A DNA stretch of 18,138 nucleotides from an uncultured Oscillospiraceae bacterium (GCA_900769845.1 CAAGIF010000227.1:1-18138), one strand, 5' to 3'. Numbered from the stretch's first letter, positions 6,190 through 13,320 are shown. Translations and numbers: made by a program. The notes: generated by a model not told the origin, from the sequence alone.

Positions 6190-6218
6190 ATTATACCCTG
6201 TTCTACCGGGCCTGTCAA
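6190..6218 (-). promoter_or_regulatory. Perfect consensus promoter of the sugar-transferase operon
   Basis: On the minus strand TTGACA (6213-6218) and TATAAT (6190-6195), both full matches, are 17 bases apart. Transcription would start near 6183, about 28 bases before the start codon, implying high constitutive expression unless repressed. Confidence 0.93.
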
Positions 6219-6230
6219 TGACCCCCGCCC

Positions 6231-6259
6231 TTGACAAAGCCACGGCCAACCAGTATGAT
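6231..6259 (+). promoter_or_regulatory. Promoter of the S24/S26 peptidase gene
   Basis: TTGACA (6231-6236) and TATGAT (6254-6259) are 17 bases apart. Its -35 box lies only 12 bases from that of the divergent sugar-transferase promoter, so the two polymerases would compete or share a regulator. Confidence 0.88.
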
Positions 6260-6283
6260 GGGCTTGAGAAAAGAGGTGGAATG

Positions 6284-6739
6284 ATGGCAAAAACCGTGGA
6301 TACAAAGGAATATCTGGATATGGTCTGTCAGCTCCTTGACCAGGGGCATGACAGGATCCCCGTCCCTGTGACCGGAAGCAGTATGGCTCCCTTCCTACAT
6401 AACGGAGATACGGTTTATGTCAGCAAGCCGGATTCCCCCCTGAGACCCGGGGACATTGTTCTGTATACGCGTGTCAACGGACAGTACATTCTCCACCGGA
6501 TCGTAAAGGCACATAAGGACGGCAGCTTTACCATGCTGGGGGATGCCCAGACAGAGCGGGAGCTGATCCCCTCTGCCCATCAGATCCACGCCCGGGTGGT
6601 TCAGGCGCTGCACCGGGGGAAACCTCTTACCCCCCGTTCCTTCCGGTGGTGGTTTTTCCGTCGCATCTGGATCCGAATCGTTCCCCTGCGGCATTTTGTC
6701 ATGAAATTGGTATCCAAATTGAAAAAATATTGCCGCTGA
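6284..6739 (+). CDS. S24/S26-family peptidase, signal-peptidase-like, Ser/His type
   Basis: A 151-residue protein with the signal peptidase I fold signature: GSSMAPFLHNGDTVYV (31-46, nucleophile Ser33), LRPGDIVLY (53-61) and YILHRIV (68-74, His71). Having His where most bacterial enzymes have a catalytic Lys places it with the SipW/archaeal/ER-type branch. Unlike true signal peptidases it has no N-terminal membrane anchor; the C-terminus (about 118-149) is instead strongly basic and aromatic and may bind the membrane. The chosen ATG at 6284 has GAGG seven bases upstream, with another ATG at 6281; an upstream extension of the frame runs through the promoter and is not real. It is a single-gene unit, divergent from the glycan operon. 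Its substrate is unknown. Such proteins often mature specific exported peptides or pseudopilins, but none is seen nearby. Confidence 0.8.
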   Translation: MAKTVDTKEYLDMVCQLLDQGHDRIPVPVTGSSMAPFLHNGDTVYVSKPDSPLRPGDIVLYTRVNGQYILHRIVKAHKDGSFTMLGDAQTERELIPSAHQIHARVVQALHRGKPLTPRSFRWWFFRRIWIRIVPLRHFVMKLVSKLKKYCR

Positions 6740-6762
6740 GAACCGGGCGACACACATAGCGT

Positions 6763-6797
6763 AAAAGCCAGGCTGTAATGTTCAGCCTGGCTTTTAT
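6763..6797. terminator. Bidirectional terminator
   Basis: A 13-bp stem, 6763-6775 with 6783-6795 (AAAAGCCAGGCTG with CAGCCTGGCTTTT), encloses loop TAATGTT. It ends transcription of the peptidase gene and, from the other side, of the hydrolase gene. Confidence 0.93.
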
Positions 6798-6827
6798 TGC
6801 GGTTCATGTCAAAAGGCAGACGGTTGC

Positions 6828-9014
6828 TTAATACTTTTGCAGCCCCACATCATCCAGAATGATGTGACCCGTCTCGCCCTCCGTGATAGTAATGACCATT
6901 TTGTTTACGGATGTATAATCAAAGCCTTCGGCATCAAACATCTCCCCATCTATTTGCACAGTTTGCATCTGATGCTTGTACTCATAGTCATTAAAAAGCA
7001 CATCCTGCTTGGAAAGCTGCACCGCAAGGGAGGGATATAGCATTCTGGGATTCGTCACGCTGATCTTATTGCCGCGCACATCATACAGCTCCACCAGATA
7101 ATCCAGCGCCGATATTTCCTCGGCAATGCCTTCCCGCATATCTGCGATCCGGAAAGAAAGACTGCCTTCCGAAAGGTCTGTTGCAGGAAATGTTATTTCA
7201 ATACCCGGCTCGGCTGTGTCCTCCCAGGAGCATTCCAACACATAATTCTCACTGTCCCCGCCGCTTCCGTATACATCCACTCTTTCCTTCCACTCTTTCA
7301 TGCCGTGGCAGCGGATCGTCACACCTTCGGCTGTGCCGCGGGCAATATCCGCATCCTCATCAAAAGAGCAGATGCTTTCAAAATCCGAATCCATATAGTT
7401 TGTAATGTACACGGTTTGGGGCAAATGCTTTCCATATTCCCTGCAGTCCATCAAAAGCGTTTCATAATCATTTCGGTCCAGCAAGGTTTTATCCAGGAAT
7501 GTCCGTATGTAGGCTTTGGCGATCAGTTGCTGATCCGTATCCTTAAGAAAATGGTTGGTGTGCGAGAACCCCCTGGAACCGGGACCCTGATCATAACGGC
7601 CCCACGCTGTGTTGAACTGTCCGTGATTCGCGCCCATGATGTATACGGATGCCTTCAGATGCTTTTCCTCCGAAGCGCCGGTGAAACAAACATTATTGTA
7701 CTGCTTCTGCCCCATAACAAGATAGACATCCTGATCGTTGGCGCCGTGAATCAGCAAATAATCCACATCCGAAATTCTGACCGCATGATCTGCCGGCATA
7801 TACTGATCCACCGTTGGCGCAATTGCTATGATCGAGGAAATATTGAAGTGGTAGTCCAGCGTTATGTTGCCGTCATCCGGATAGACCTCCAAATCATTAA
7901 AGAGGTATGCAGTCGCCACCATTTCTCCGCCTCTGGAGTGACCGGCGATTGCGATTTTGTCCGGATCGATCCGTCCATATATGGCGCTGCCTTCCTTGGT
8001 ATTTTCCAACAGTATCGCCTTGATGTTTTCCAGCAGCAGTACTGCTCTGGCATCATTTTCATCACCAAGGCCGTTGAGAATGTTTTCATCCACAGATATG
8101 ACCACATAGCCATTCGATGCAAGATATTCTCCAAGATAGTCATAACCCAGATGCGACGGCACGGAGTAGTCATGATTACCATGCGCGATAAACATCACAG
8201 GGCAGTCTGTAAGCTCCTCCGGGTACCAGATTCTTCCGGCTACGGGCACATTTTCAAAGCCGTTGTCAAAAAACAGGTCGTGTATCTTTCCAAATATTCC
8301 TTCGCTATCTACAATTTTTGACAGATCCACACATTCCGTAACAACAGCAAGTGTGTCATCCTGCCCGTAATCCATAACGGAAACCTTGTATTCCCCGTTG
8401 TCCAGATACCGGGAAAAACCAGGCACTTCCCTGACATCGGCGGCTGAATCAATGGCCAAATACTTTTCTATACGATCCTCGCCAAAGCTATCAAGACGAA
8501 AAAACAGGCCAAACAACACAATTGCCCCAGCCGAAATGCTCAGCGCAACATAACCAAATACCTGTTTGAACCTGCGCGTCCTGACAAACCCGAAAATGCA
8601 TCTTCCAAACACATCTACGGATAATACGATCAAAAGGCTGATCACAATGCTCAGCGCAGCATTCTGGAGAAGTGACCCCACCAAGGCCACAGTCGCAAGA
8701 CATGCCGAAGCAAGCAAGGAATAGATTTTAGGGCGTTTGCTGCCCCCAATCACCAGCTTTAAGACCAAAGCGGTCAGTTCTGCCGCCAGCACAACAACTC
8801 CAAACAGCAGCGCCACAAAGACCGGACCTGGAACGGAAGTATTCTCCTGATAAAACAATAATCCGTATAAAAACTGGGCTGTCAGCAGAGCGCACATTAT
8901 CATCCCGCCAGCTTTTCCCTGCTCAAGAAAATCCGCCGGGCCTTTTGTCACCTTTTTGATCCAATCTACTATTTTACAAATAAAGTACTTCCATTTATTA
9001 TATAGTTTTTTCAT
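6828..9014 (-). CDS. Membrane-anchored alpha/beta hydrolase with C-terminal beta-rich domain
   Basis: A 728-residue protein in three parts. Residues about 35-175 contain four or five membrane helices (near 38-55, 65-90, 98-140 and 153-173). Residues about 185-530 are an outward-facing alpha/beta hydrolase domain. It has the oxyanion-loop HGNHDYS (278-284), the nucleophile elbow GHSRGG with Ser360, a likely acid in HGANDQD (Asp427 or Asp429), and His464 in GANHGQF. Residues about 540-728 look like a beta-sandwich, possibly ligand-binding domain. The closest known types are PET-hydrolase/acetylhydrolase-like esterases and dienelactone hydrolases; the substrate is unknown. ATG at 9014 fits the promoter at 9049-9077, although its ribosome site is weak; a TTG at 9077 overlaps the -35 box and is rejected. 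Codon and base use is clearly more A/T-rich than in neighbouring genes, which suggests acquisition. Confidence 0.85.
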   Translation of the reverse strand: MKKLYNKWKYFICKIVDWIKKVTKGPADFLEQGKAGGMIMCALLTAQFLYGLLFYQENTSVPGPVFVALLFGVVVLAAELTALVLKLVIGGSKRPKIYSLLASACLATVALVGSLLQNAALSIVISLLIVLSVDVFGRCIFGFVRTRRFKQVFGYVALSISAGAIVLFGLFFRLDSFGEDRIEKYLAIDSAADVREVPGFSRYLDNGEYKVSVMDYGQDDTLAVVTECVDLSKIVDSEGIFGKIHDLFFDNGFENVPVAGRIWYPEELTDCPVMFIAHGNHDYSVPSHLGYDYLGEYLASNGYVVISVDENILNGLGDENDARAVLLLENIKAILLENTKEGSAIYGRIDPDKIAIAGHSRGGEMVATAYLFNDLEVYPDDGNITLDYHFNISSIIAIAPTVDQYMPADHAVRISDVDYLLIHGANDQDVYLVMGQKQYNNVCFTGASEEKHLKASVYIMGANHGQFNTAWGRYDQGPGSRGFSHTNHFLKDTDQQLIAKAYIRTFLDKTLLDRNDYETLLMDCREYGKHLPQTVYITNYMDSDFESICSFDEDADIARGTAEGVTIRCHGMKEWKERVDVYGSGGDSENYVLECSWEDTAEPGIEITFPATDLSEGSLSFRIADMREGIAEEISALDYLVELYDVRGNKISVTNPRMLYPSLAVQLSKQDVLFNDYEYKHQMQTVQIDGEMFDAEGFDYTSVNKMVITITEGETGHIILDDVGLQKY

Positions 9015-9048
9015 GCCATCTCTTTTTCCTTTCCATACGAAAGCAGGT

Positions 9049-9068
9049 ATAACAGAGCGCTCTGCTAT
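9049..9068. promoter_or_regulatory. Operator-like palindrome between -35 and -10
   Basis: The 12-bp perfect palindrome CAGAGCGCTCTG (9053-9064) is extended to 20 bp as ATAACAGAGCGCTCTGCTAT, with only one mismatched pair (9052/9065). It lies between the promoter boxes and overlaps the -10 box, where a dimeric repressor would block RNA polymerase. No regulator gene is adjacent. Confidence 0.6.
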
Positions 9069-9077
9069 GCCTGTCAA
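9049..9077 (-). promoter_or_regulatory. Promoter of the hydrolase gene
   Basis: On the minus strand TTGACA (9072-9077) and TGTTAT (9049-9054) are 17 bases apart; the transcript would start about 28 bases before the start codon. The spacer is occupied by a palindrome. Confidence 0.65.
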
Positions 9078-9102
9078 CTATTTTGTATGTATCGCCATTC
9101 CC

Positions 9103-9609
9103 TCAGCGGCGTCTTTTATCCCGGATGGCAATGAGCACAGGGGCGAAATAGCCTCTCTTTTTCAAGAAGGCATCCAGACTTTCCCCGTAATCGTCAGGAC
9201 CCTCGGAGTTCTTGTAGGTATTGTATCCCGTGAACCTGTCGCCGCAGGCCTGCAGCGCCACAAAATGCGCCCCAAACCGGAGCTTTCTGCGCCAGCGGAA
9301 AAACAGAATACACACATCCCGCTCCCGGGCGATCCGGTCAAATTCCCCCCGGCGGAAGCTGACGGTCACATCAAATCCCTGCTGCAGAAAAAACACCGCC
9401 GGCCCGGGAATCGTGGTTCCCGCGTTGCCATGCACCAAAGGAAGCTGCCGTTCATAGTAATGGATCAGTTCCTCCGGCTCTGCCCGGTAGCCCATCAGCA
9501 CCAGGGCATTGTAGGTAGCGATCCAGCCGCAGCCGGTGGCAGCGCTGGTTCGGAAACCGTACCGCCAGGTATCCCTGGGGATCTTTCTCTGATTATAAAT
9601 CAGATCCAT
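9103..9609 (-). CDS. C39-like (papain-fold) cysteine protease domain protein
   Basis: A 168-residue soluble protein with no signal peptide. The order Cys27 in TGCGWIATYNAL, His115 in FGAHFVALQ, and Asn130 in GYNTYKNS matches the Cys-His-Asn/Asp arrangement of C39-like papain-fold proteases; the helix following the Cys and the GxHxVAL strand are typical. A catalytic role is therefore likely, but the substrate is unknown. C39 domains in bacteriocin exporters cut after a double glycine, yet here there is no transporter domain, so that role is not implied. The start at 9609 is six bases after the stop codon of the CGAxxG gene, whose last codons contain the GGAGG ribosome site, so the two are cotranscribed. 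Confidence 0.65.
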   Translation of the reverse strand: MDLIYNQRKIPRDTWRYGFRTSAATGCGWIATYNALVLMGYRAEPEELIHYYERQLPLVHGNAGTTIPGPAVFFLQQGFDVTVSFRRGEFDRIARERDVCILFFRWRRKLRFGAHFVALQACGDRFTGYNTYKNSEGPDDYGESLDAFLKKRGYFAPVLIAIRDKRRR

Positions 9610-9615
9610 TCCAAA

Positions 9616-10068
9616 TCATCCCTCCAGAGGATGCTCCGCGATAAAAGCATCCAGCAGATCCGCCGCGGTCTTGACCATTCGGGCGCAGGGACGGATCCGG
9701 TAAAATTCCGCTGTTCTGGGGGTAGGATTGGGATCGGAAGGAGGATTGTCCAGCAGTTCCCGGCAGATAATGCTGCCGTTTTCCTCCCGGAACTTTTCGG
9801 CAAGCTCCTGGACCTGGGCATAGAGTGCCTTTTTGCTGGGCTCGTCGCCGGGGGCATCGTAGCCATACAACTGCCCAAGCACCATCAGCATACCGCTGAC
9901 CGCGCCGCAGACCTCCCGCATCCGTCCCATGCCACCACCGAAGGATGCCGCCATTTTGGCTGCAAAGGATTCCTCCATCCCCGTCACATCGCAAAATGCC
10001 ACTGTCACCGCCTGGGCGCAGTTATAGCCCTTTACAAACAATTCTGCTGCCTTGATTCCATGATCCAT
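9616..10068 (-). CDS. C_GCAxxG_C_C family redox protein
   Basis: A 150-residue protein of the small anaerobe family named for its conserved cysteines. It has GYNCAQAV with Cys17, FGGGMGRMREVCGAVSG with Cys54 (residues 43-59), Cys102 in SIICRELL, and Cys128 in RPCARMV. Cys26 is extra. Members are common in Clostridia, sometimes as selenoproteins, and are thought to be redox-active, but no reaction is established. No in-frame TGA replaces a Cys here, so it is not a selenoprotein. The start at 10068 has AAGGGG about seven bases upstream. It is first in a probable two-gene unit with the C39-like gene; a weak promoter lies upstream. Confidence 0.9.
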   Translation of the reverse strand: MDHGIKAAELFVKGYNCAQAVTVAFCDVTGMEESFAAKMAASFGGGMGRMREVCGAVSGMLMVLGQLYGYDAPGDEPSKKALYAQVQELAEKFREENGSIICRELLDNPPSDPNPTPRTAEFYRIRPCARMVKTAADLLDAFIAEHPLEG

Positions 10069-10105
10069 AGGTCATACCCCTTCCATTCCGGTAGATTCTA
10101 ACTTT

Positions 10106-10134
10106 ACTTTACCATGACTTCTCTTTTCTGACAA
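10106..10134 (-). promoter_or_regulatory. Possible promoter of the redox protein/protease pair
   Basis: On the minus strand TTGTCA (10129-10134) and TAAAGT (10106-10111) are 17 bases apart. The -10 box matches consensus in four of six bases. It is divergent from the T-box promoter. Confidence 0.5.
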
Positions 10135-10163
10135 CCCCATTCTCCCAGCAGTGGAAAAAGTGC

Positions 10164-10192
10164 TTGACAAAAAGACGATTGGATGGTTTAAT
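10164..10192 (+). promoter_or_regulatory. Promoter of the trpXYZ operon
   Basis: A perfect TTGACA (10164-10169) and TTTAAT (10187-10192) are 17 bases apart. Transcription would start near 10199, at the beginning of the T-box leader. Confidence 0.85.
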
Positions 10193-10198
10193 GACAAT

Positions 10199-10479
10199 AA
10201 TTCATAACACCACAAACCATGGACGCGGAAGTAAAGCTGTCAGCGCATCCACAGAGAGTTCCGGGGGCTGAGATCGGAGCGAAAAGCGGAGCAGCAAATG
10301 GGCCGCCGAGGGCAGAGGGAACGGGCATTGACCTTAGTATCTTTTGACGCATTGCCTGCGTTACGGGCAGCCGGTGTGTTGGCGCCGGAATGAGGTGGCT
10401 GCGCTACGCAGCAAGCAAGGTGGTACCGCAGAAGGTTCTTCTGTCCTTGTTCTCCCCAGGGAGAATAGGGGCATTTTTG
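10199..10479 (+). promoter_or_regulatory. T-box riboswitch with tryptophan (UGG) specifier
   Basis: This leader senses uncharged tRNA. Stem I: GCGG (10225-10228) pairs with CCGC (10303-10306), and GCTG (10236-10239) with CAGC (10292-10295). Between them is the specifier loop: AAGTAAA on the 5' side (the AGTA motif) and AAATGGG on the 3' side, which places the codon TGG, tryptophan, at 10299-10301. AGAGAG at 10253-10258 is the usual distal-loop motif. Stem III is GCTGCG/CGCAGC (10398-10412). The T-box AAGGTGGTACCGC (10417-10429) forms the antiterminator: AAGG with CCTT (10445-10448) and CAGAAG with CTTCTG (10438-10443), leaving bulge TGGTACC to bind the tRNA CCA end. The competing terminator uses 10442-10473. 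The specifier agrees with trpXYZ downstream. Confidence 0.95.
10442..10478 (+). terminator. Regulated terminator of the T-box leader
   Basis: Bases 10442-10455 can pair with 10460-10473 over 14 pairs (three G-U), with loop CCAG and TTTTT directly after (10474-10478). The 5' arm takes the 3' half of the antiterminator (10442-10448), so the two structures exclude each other. Confidence 0.9.
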
Positions 10480-10585
10480 TTTATTCGGAGGTTATTTTAT
10501 GATCCTGCTTACCAAGTGATGGCGGCGTTGATCCCGTCCCAAAAATCTATTATAAATCCACCCAATGAGAAAAGGAGTTTTGAAT

Positions 10586-11557
10586 ATGAAAAAGCTGATT
10601 TGTGTTATGTTAACTGCGTTGATGATCCTGTCCCTGTTTGCCGGCTGCGGCAATTCCGCCGATGAGGGTGTTCTGAAGATCGCCATTGTCCAGCAGATGG
10701 ACCATTCTTCTCTGGACGAGATCCGGCTTGCCATTCAGGCAGAACTGGATGCCATTGCCGCCGAAAAGGGCCTGACCGTTGAGTATAAGCACTTCAACGG
10801 ACAGAACGACCCCTCTGTGCTGAATCAGATCGGCGCGCAGGTGGTTTCCGACGGCTACGACGCCATCATTCCCATCGCCACCACCGCTGCCCAGTGCATG
10901 GTCACCGCCGCGGAGGGCACCAATATCCCCATCATATACGCTGCCATCTCCGATCCCGAGGGCAACGGTCTGACGGGCTTCCCCAATGTTACCGGCACAT
11001 CCGATGCTCTGAACACCGGCTTTATTCTGAACATGATGTTTACCGCCCAGCCGGGAATCAAGACCGTAGGTCTGCTGTACTCCAACTCCGAGCCCAATTC
11101 CCAGACTCCCATCCGGGAAGCCAAGGAATACCTGGACGCCATGGGCATCCCCTATCTGGAAAAAACCGGTACCACCACCGACGAGATCATCGCCGCCACC
11201 AGCGCCCTGGTTGGCCGGGTAGACGCCGTCTTCACCCCCACTGACAATATGGTCATGGGTGCGGAAGGCGCAGTTGCAGAAATTCTGAATAACGCAGGAA
11301 TCCCCCACTATGCCGGCGCTGACTCCTTCGTGCTTTCCGGCGCATTCGCCACCTGCGGCGTCAACTACACAGAGCTTGGCACCAAAACCGCCCAGATGGC
11401 TATGGATATCCTCATGGGCGGCGCCGTTCCGGAATTCCATGTGATGGAGGGCGGCATCATCACCGTCAACACGGACACCGCCGCCGCCCTGGGAATCGAT
11501 TACAGTGTGTTCTCCACTATGGCAAATACGGTGAACAGCGTCACCACTGCTGAGTAA
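10586..11557 (+). CDS. trpX: ABC transporter substrate-binding lipoprotein, predicted for tryptophan (TrpX)
   Basis: This is the binding component of an ABC importer, of the PF04392 family. The 323-residue precursor has a lipoprotein signal peptide ending LFAGC, with Cys21 the lipidated residue, so it sits on the outer face of the membrane. The mature part has the two-lobe layout: KIAIVQQMDH (33-42), VSDGYDAIIPIATTAAQ in the first lobe, AISDPEGNGL, TVGLLYSNSEPNS starting the second lobe, and FTPTDNMVM. The start at 10586 has AAAGGAG eight bases upstream; an earlier ATG at 10565 lies before that site. The tryptophan assignment comes from the UGG T-box and the known T-box control of trpXYZ in Firmicutes, not from the protein itself. 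trpY follows after 22 bases. Confidence 0.9.
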   Translation: MKKLICVMLTALMILSLFAGCGNSADEGVLKIAIVQQMDHSSLDEIRLAIQAELDAIAAEKGLTVEYKHFNGQNDPSVLNQIGAQVVSDGYDAIIPIATTAAQCMVTAAEGTNIPIIYAAISDPEGNGLTGFPNVTGTSDALNTGFILNMMFTAQPGIKTVGLLYSNSEPNSQTPIREAKEYLDAMGIPYLEKTGTTTDEIIAATSALVGRVDAVFTPTDNMVMGAEGAVAEILNNAGIPHYAGADSFVLSGAFATCGVNYTELGTKTAQMAMDILMGGAVPEFHVMEGGIITVNTDTAAALGIDYSVFSTMANTVNSVTTAE

Positions 11558-11579
11558 ATTTAATTTTAGGAGCATCATT

Positions 11580-12443
11580 ATGATCTCAATGGCTGTTATC
11601 ACCAGCGCATTGGAGCTGGGATTCATATATGCGTTGGTCGCCCTGGCGCTTTATTTAAGCTTCCGGGTGCTGAACATTGCCGATATGACCACCGACGGCA
11701 GCTTTACCCTGGGCTGCGCCGTTTCCGCCGTTCTGGCAGTTGCCGGGCATCCTTACCTGGCTCTGCCCGCCGCCATGCTGGCCGGCGCCTGCGCGGGTAT
11801 CATCACCGCCCTGCTGCAGACCAAATGGGGCGTCCCCTCCATCCTGGCGGGCATCATCACCAACACGGGTCTTTACACCGTGAATCTGGCGGTAATGGGC
11901 TTTTCCTCCAATGTCAACATGCTCAAGACCACCACCATCTTCACTCCCTTCCCGGGAATGAAGATCATCCCCGTGGTGATGATCACCCTGGCGGTGGCAT
12001 TGGCGCTGATTCTGTTCCTGTCCACCCGGCTGGGACTTTCCATCCGAGCCACCGGGGACAACCCGGACATGGTCCGGGCCTCCTCTATCAATACCGGCTT
12101 CACCGTCACCATCGGTCTGGCGGTTTCCAATTCCGTCACCGCCCTGTCCGGCGCGGTTCTGGCCCAGTATCAGAGAACCGCAGACATTAACCTTGGCACC
12201 GGCATGGTGATCATCGGTCTGGCCAGTCTAATCATCGGCGAGACCCTGTTCCGCAAGGGAAAGGTCTGGCTGAAGATTTTGGGCGCTGTGATCGGCTGTA
12301 TCGTCTACCGGTTCATCATTGCCATCGCCCTGCGGCTGGATCTTCCCAGCGAATGTCTGAAACTGGTCTCTGCGGTGATCGTGGCTGTTGCCATCGCCTT
12401 GCCCAGTATCCGCAAGCATAAGGGAGGAAACGCCAAATGCTGA
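11580..12443 (+). CDS. trpY: ABC transporter permease, predicted for tryptophan (TrpY)
   Basis: The membrane channel of the importer, 287 residues with about eight hydrophobic segments, of the branched-chain amino acid/ribose-type permease family (BPD_transp_2). Landmarks are LSFRVLNIADMTTDGSFTLG (27-46) near the start, GIITNTGLYTVNL in the middle, and the cytoplasmic coupling stretch LGLSIRATGDNPDMVRASSI (150-169), which contacts the ATPase. The start at 11580 has AGGAG seven bases upstream. Its end overlaps the trpZ start by seven bases, so permease and ATPase are translationally coupled. Confidence 0.92.
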   Translation: MISMAVITSALELGFIYALVALALYLSFRVLNIADMTTDGSFTLGCAVSAVLAVAGHPYLALPAAMLAGACAGIITALLQTKWGVPSILAGIITNTGLYTVNLAVMGFSSNVNMLKTTTIFTPFPGMKIIPVVMITLAVALALILFLSTRLGLSIRATGDNPDMVRASSINTGFTVTIGLAVSNSVTALSGAVLAQYQRTADINLGTGMVIIGLASLIIGETLFRKGKVWLKILGAVIGCIVYRFIIAIALRLDLPSECLKLVSAVIVAVAIALPSIRKHKGGNAKC

Positions 12444-13228
12444 AACTGGAAAACATCAATCTGACTTTCAATTCCGGCACCGTCAACGAGAAAAAAGCGC
12501 TGGAAGACTTATCCGTCCACTTTGAAAAGGGAGATTTTGTCACCATTCTGGGCTCCAACGGTGCGGGCAAATCCACCCTCTTCCATACCATCGCCGGCAC
12601 TTACCGCCCGGACAGCGGCAAAGTCATTCTTGACGGCAGGGACATCACGCTCCTGCCTGATTTCAAGCGCAGCAAGGAGATTGGCCGGCTCTTCCAGGAT
12701 CCCCTGAAGGGTACCGCTCCCAACATGACCATTGAAGAGAATCTTGCTCTGGCATATCTCCGGGCGCACCATCAGAAATCCCCCTTCTCTATGGTTTCCC
12801 GGACAGACCGGGAGGAATTCCGCGCACGGCTGCGGCAGCTGAATCTGGGTCTGGAAGACCGGATGGACCAGCCCGTAGGTCTGCTGTCCGGCGGACAGCG
12901 CCAGGCGCTGACCCTGCTGATGGCCACTCTGGTCACCCCCAAGCTTCTGCTGCTGGACGAACACACCGCCGCCCTCGACCCTGCCACCGCGGAAAATGTG
13001 CTGGATCTGACCAAAATAATCGTATCCGAAAACAATATCACCTGCCTGATGATCACCCATAATCTGGCCTCCGCCCTTGCCATGGGCAACCGGACCATTA
13101 TGATGGCCCACGGACAGATCGTCCTGGATATCCACGGAGAAGAACGGCAAAACATGACCGTTGATAGTCTGCTGACCAAATTCCGCAGCCAGGGTCTGGA
13201 TAACGACCGGATCCTCCTCAGCGGTTGA
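12437..13228 (+). CDS. trpZ: ABC transporter ATPase, predicted for tryptophan (TrpZ)
   Basis: The cytoplasmic ATPase that drives the importer, 263 residues. All motifs are intact: Walker A GSNGAGKST (39-47), Q-loop Gln87 in LFQDP, signature LSGGQRQ (150-156), Walker B LLLLDEHTAALD (170-181, Glu175 catalytic), and switch His208 in MITHN. It starts at 12437 inside the end of trpY, with GGGAGG about ten bases upstream. No terminator is obvious after it; a new promoter begins over its stop codon, so the downstream lipoprotein gene may receive some read-through. Confidence 0.95.
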   Translation: MLKLENINLTFNSGTVNEKKALEDLSVHFEKGDFVTILGSNGAGKSTLFHTIAGTYRPDSGKVILDGRDITLLPDFKRSKEIGRLFQDPLKGTAPNMTIEENLALAYLRAHHQKSPFSMVSRTDREEFRARLRQLNLGLEDRMDQPVGLLSGGQRQALTLLMATLVTPKLLLLDEHTAALDPATAENVLDLTKIIVSENNITCLMITHNLASALAMGNRTIMMAHGQIVLDIHGEERQNMTVDSLLTKFRSQGLDNDRILLSG

Positions 13229-13253
13229 TTTTCCCTGCCCGGTATGATACAAT
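13225..13253 (+). promoter_or_regulatory. Promoter of the NlpC/P60-like lipoprotein gene
   Basis: TTGATT (13225-13230) and TACAAT (13248-13253) are 17 bases apart, with TGA before the -10 box as an extended -10. The -35 box overlaps the trpZ stop codon. The leader would be about 60 bases. Confidence 0.75.
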
Positions 13254-13320
13254 TTCATCGGCGTAACCACTCTGATCACGGCAGAACGGAACGACCCCAC
13301 TATTAAATGGAGTGTTTGCT

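Noticed and set aside
7305..8321. 338-codon plus-strand frame opposite the hydrolase
   Set aside because: No recognisable domain, no ribosome site, and it is fully antisense to a gene with clear catalytic motifs.
9103..9609. Bacteriocin maturation and export system
   Set aside because: The C39-like domain has no ABC transporter attached and there is no double-glycine precursor peptide nearby.
8956..10101. 381-codon plus-strand frame opposite the protease and redox genes
   Set aside because: It is an antisense shadow: low-complexity, and the minus-strand frames carry family motifs and ribosome sites.
10390..10665. Small frame in the T-box region
   Set aside because: It runs through stem III, the antiterminator and the terminator, whose base pairing explains the sequence.
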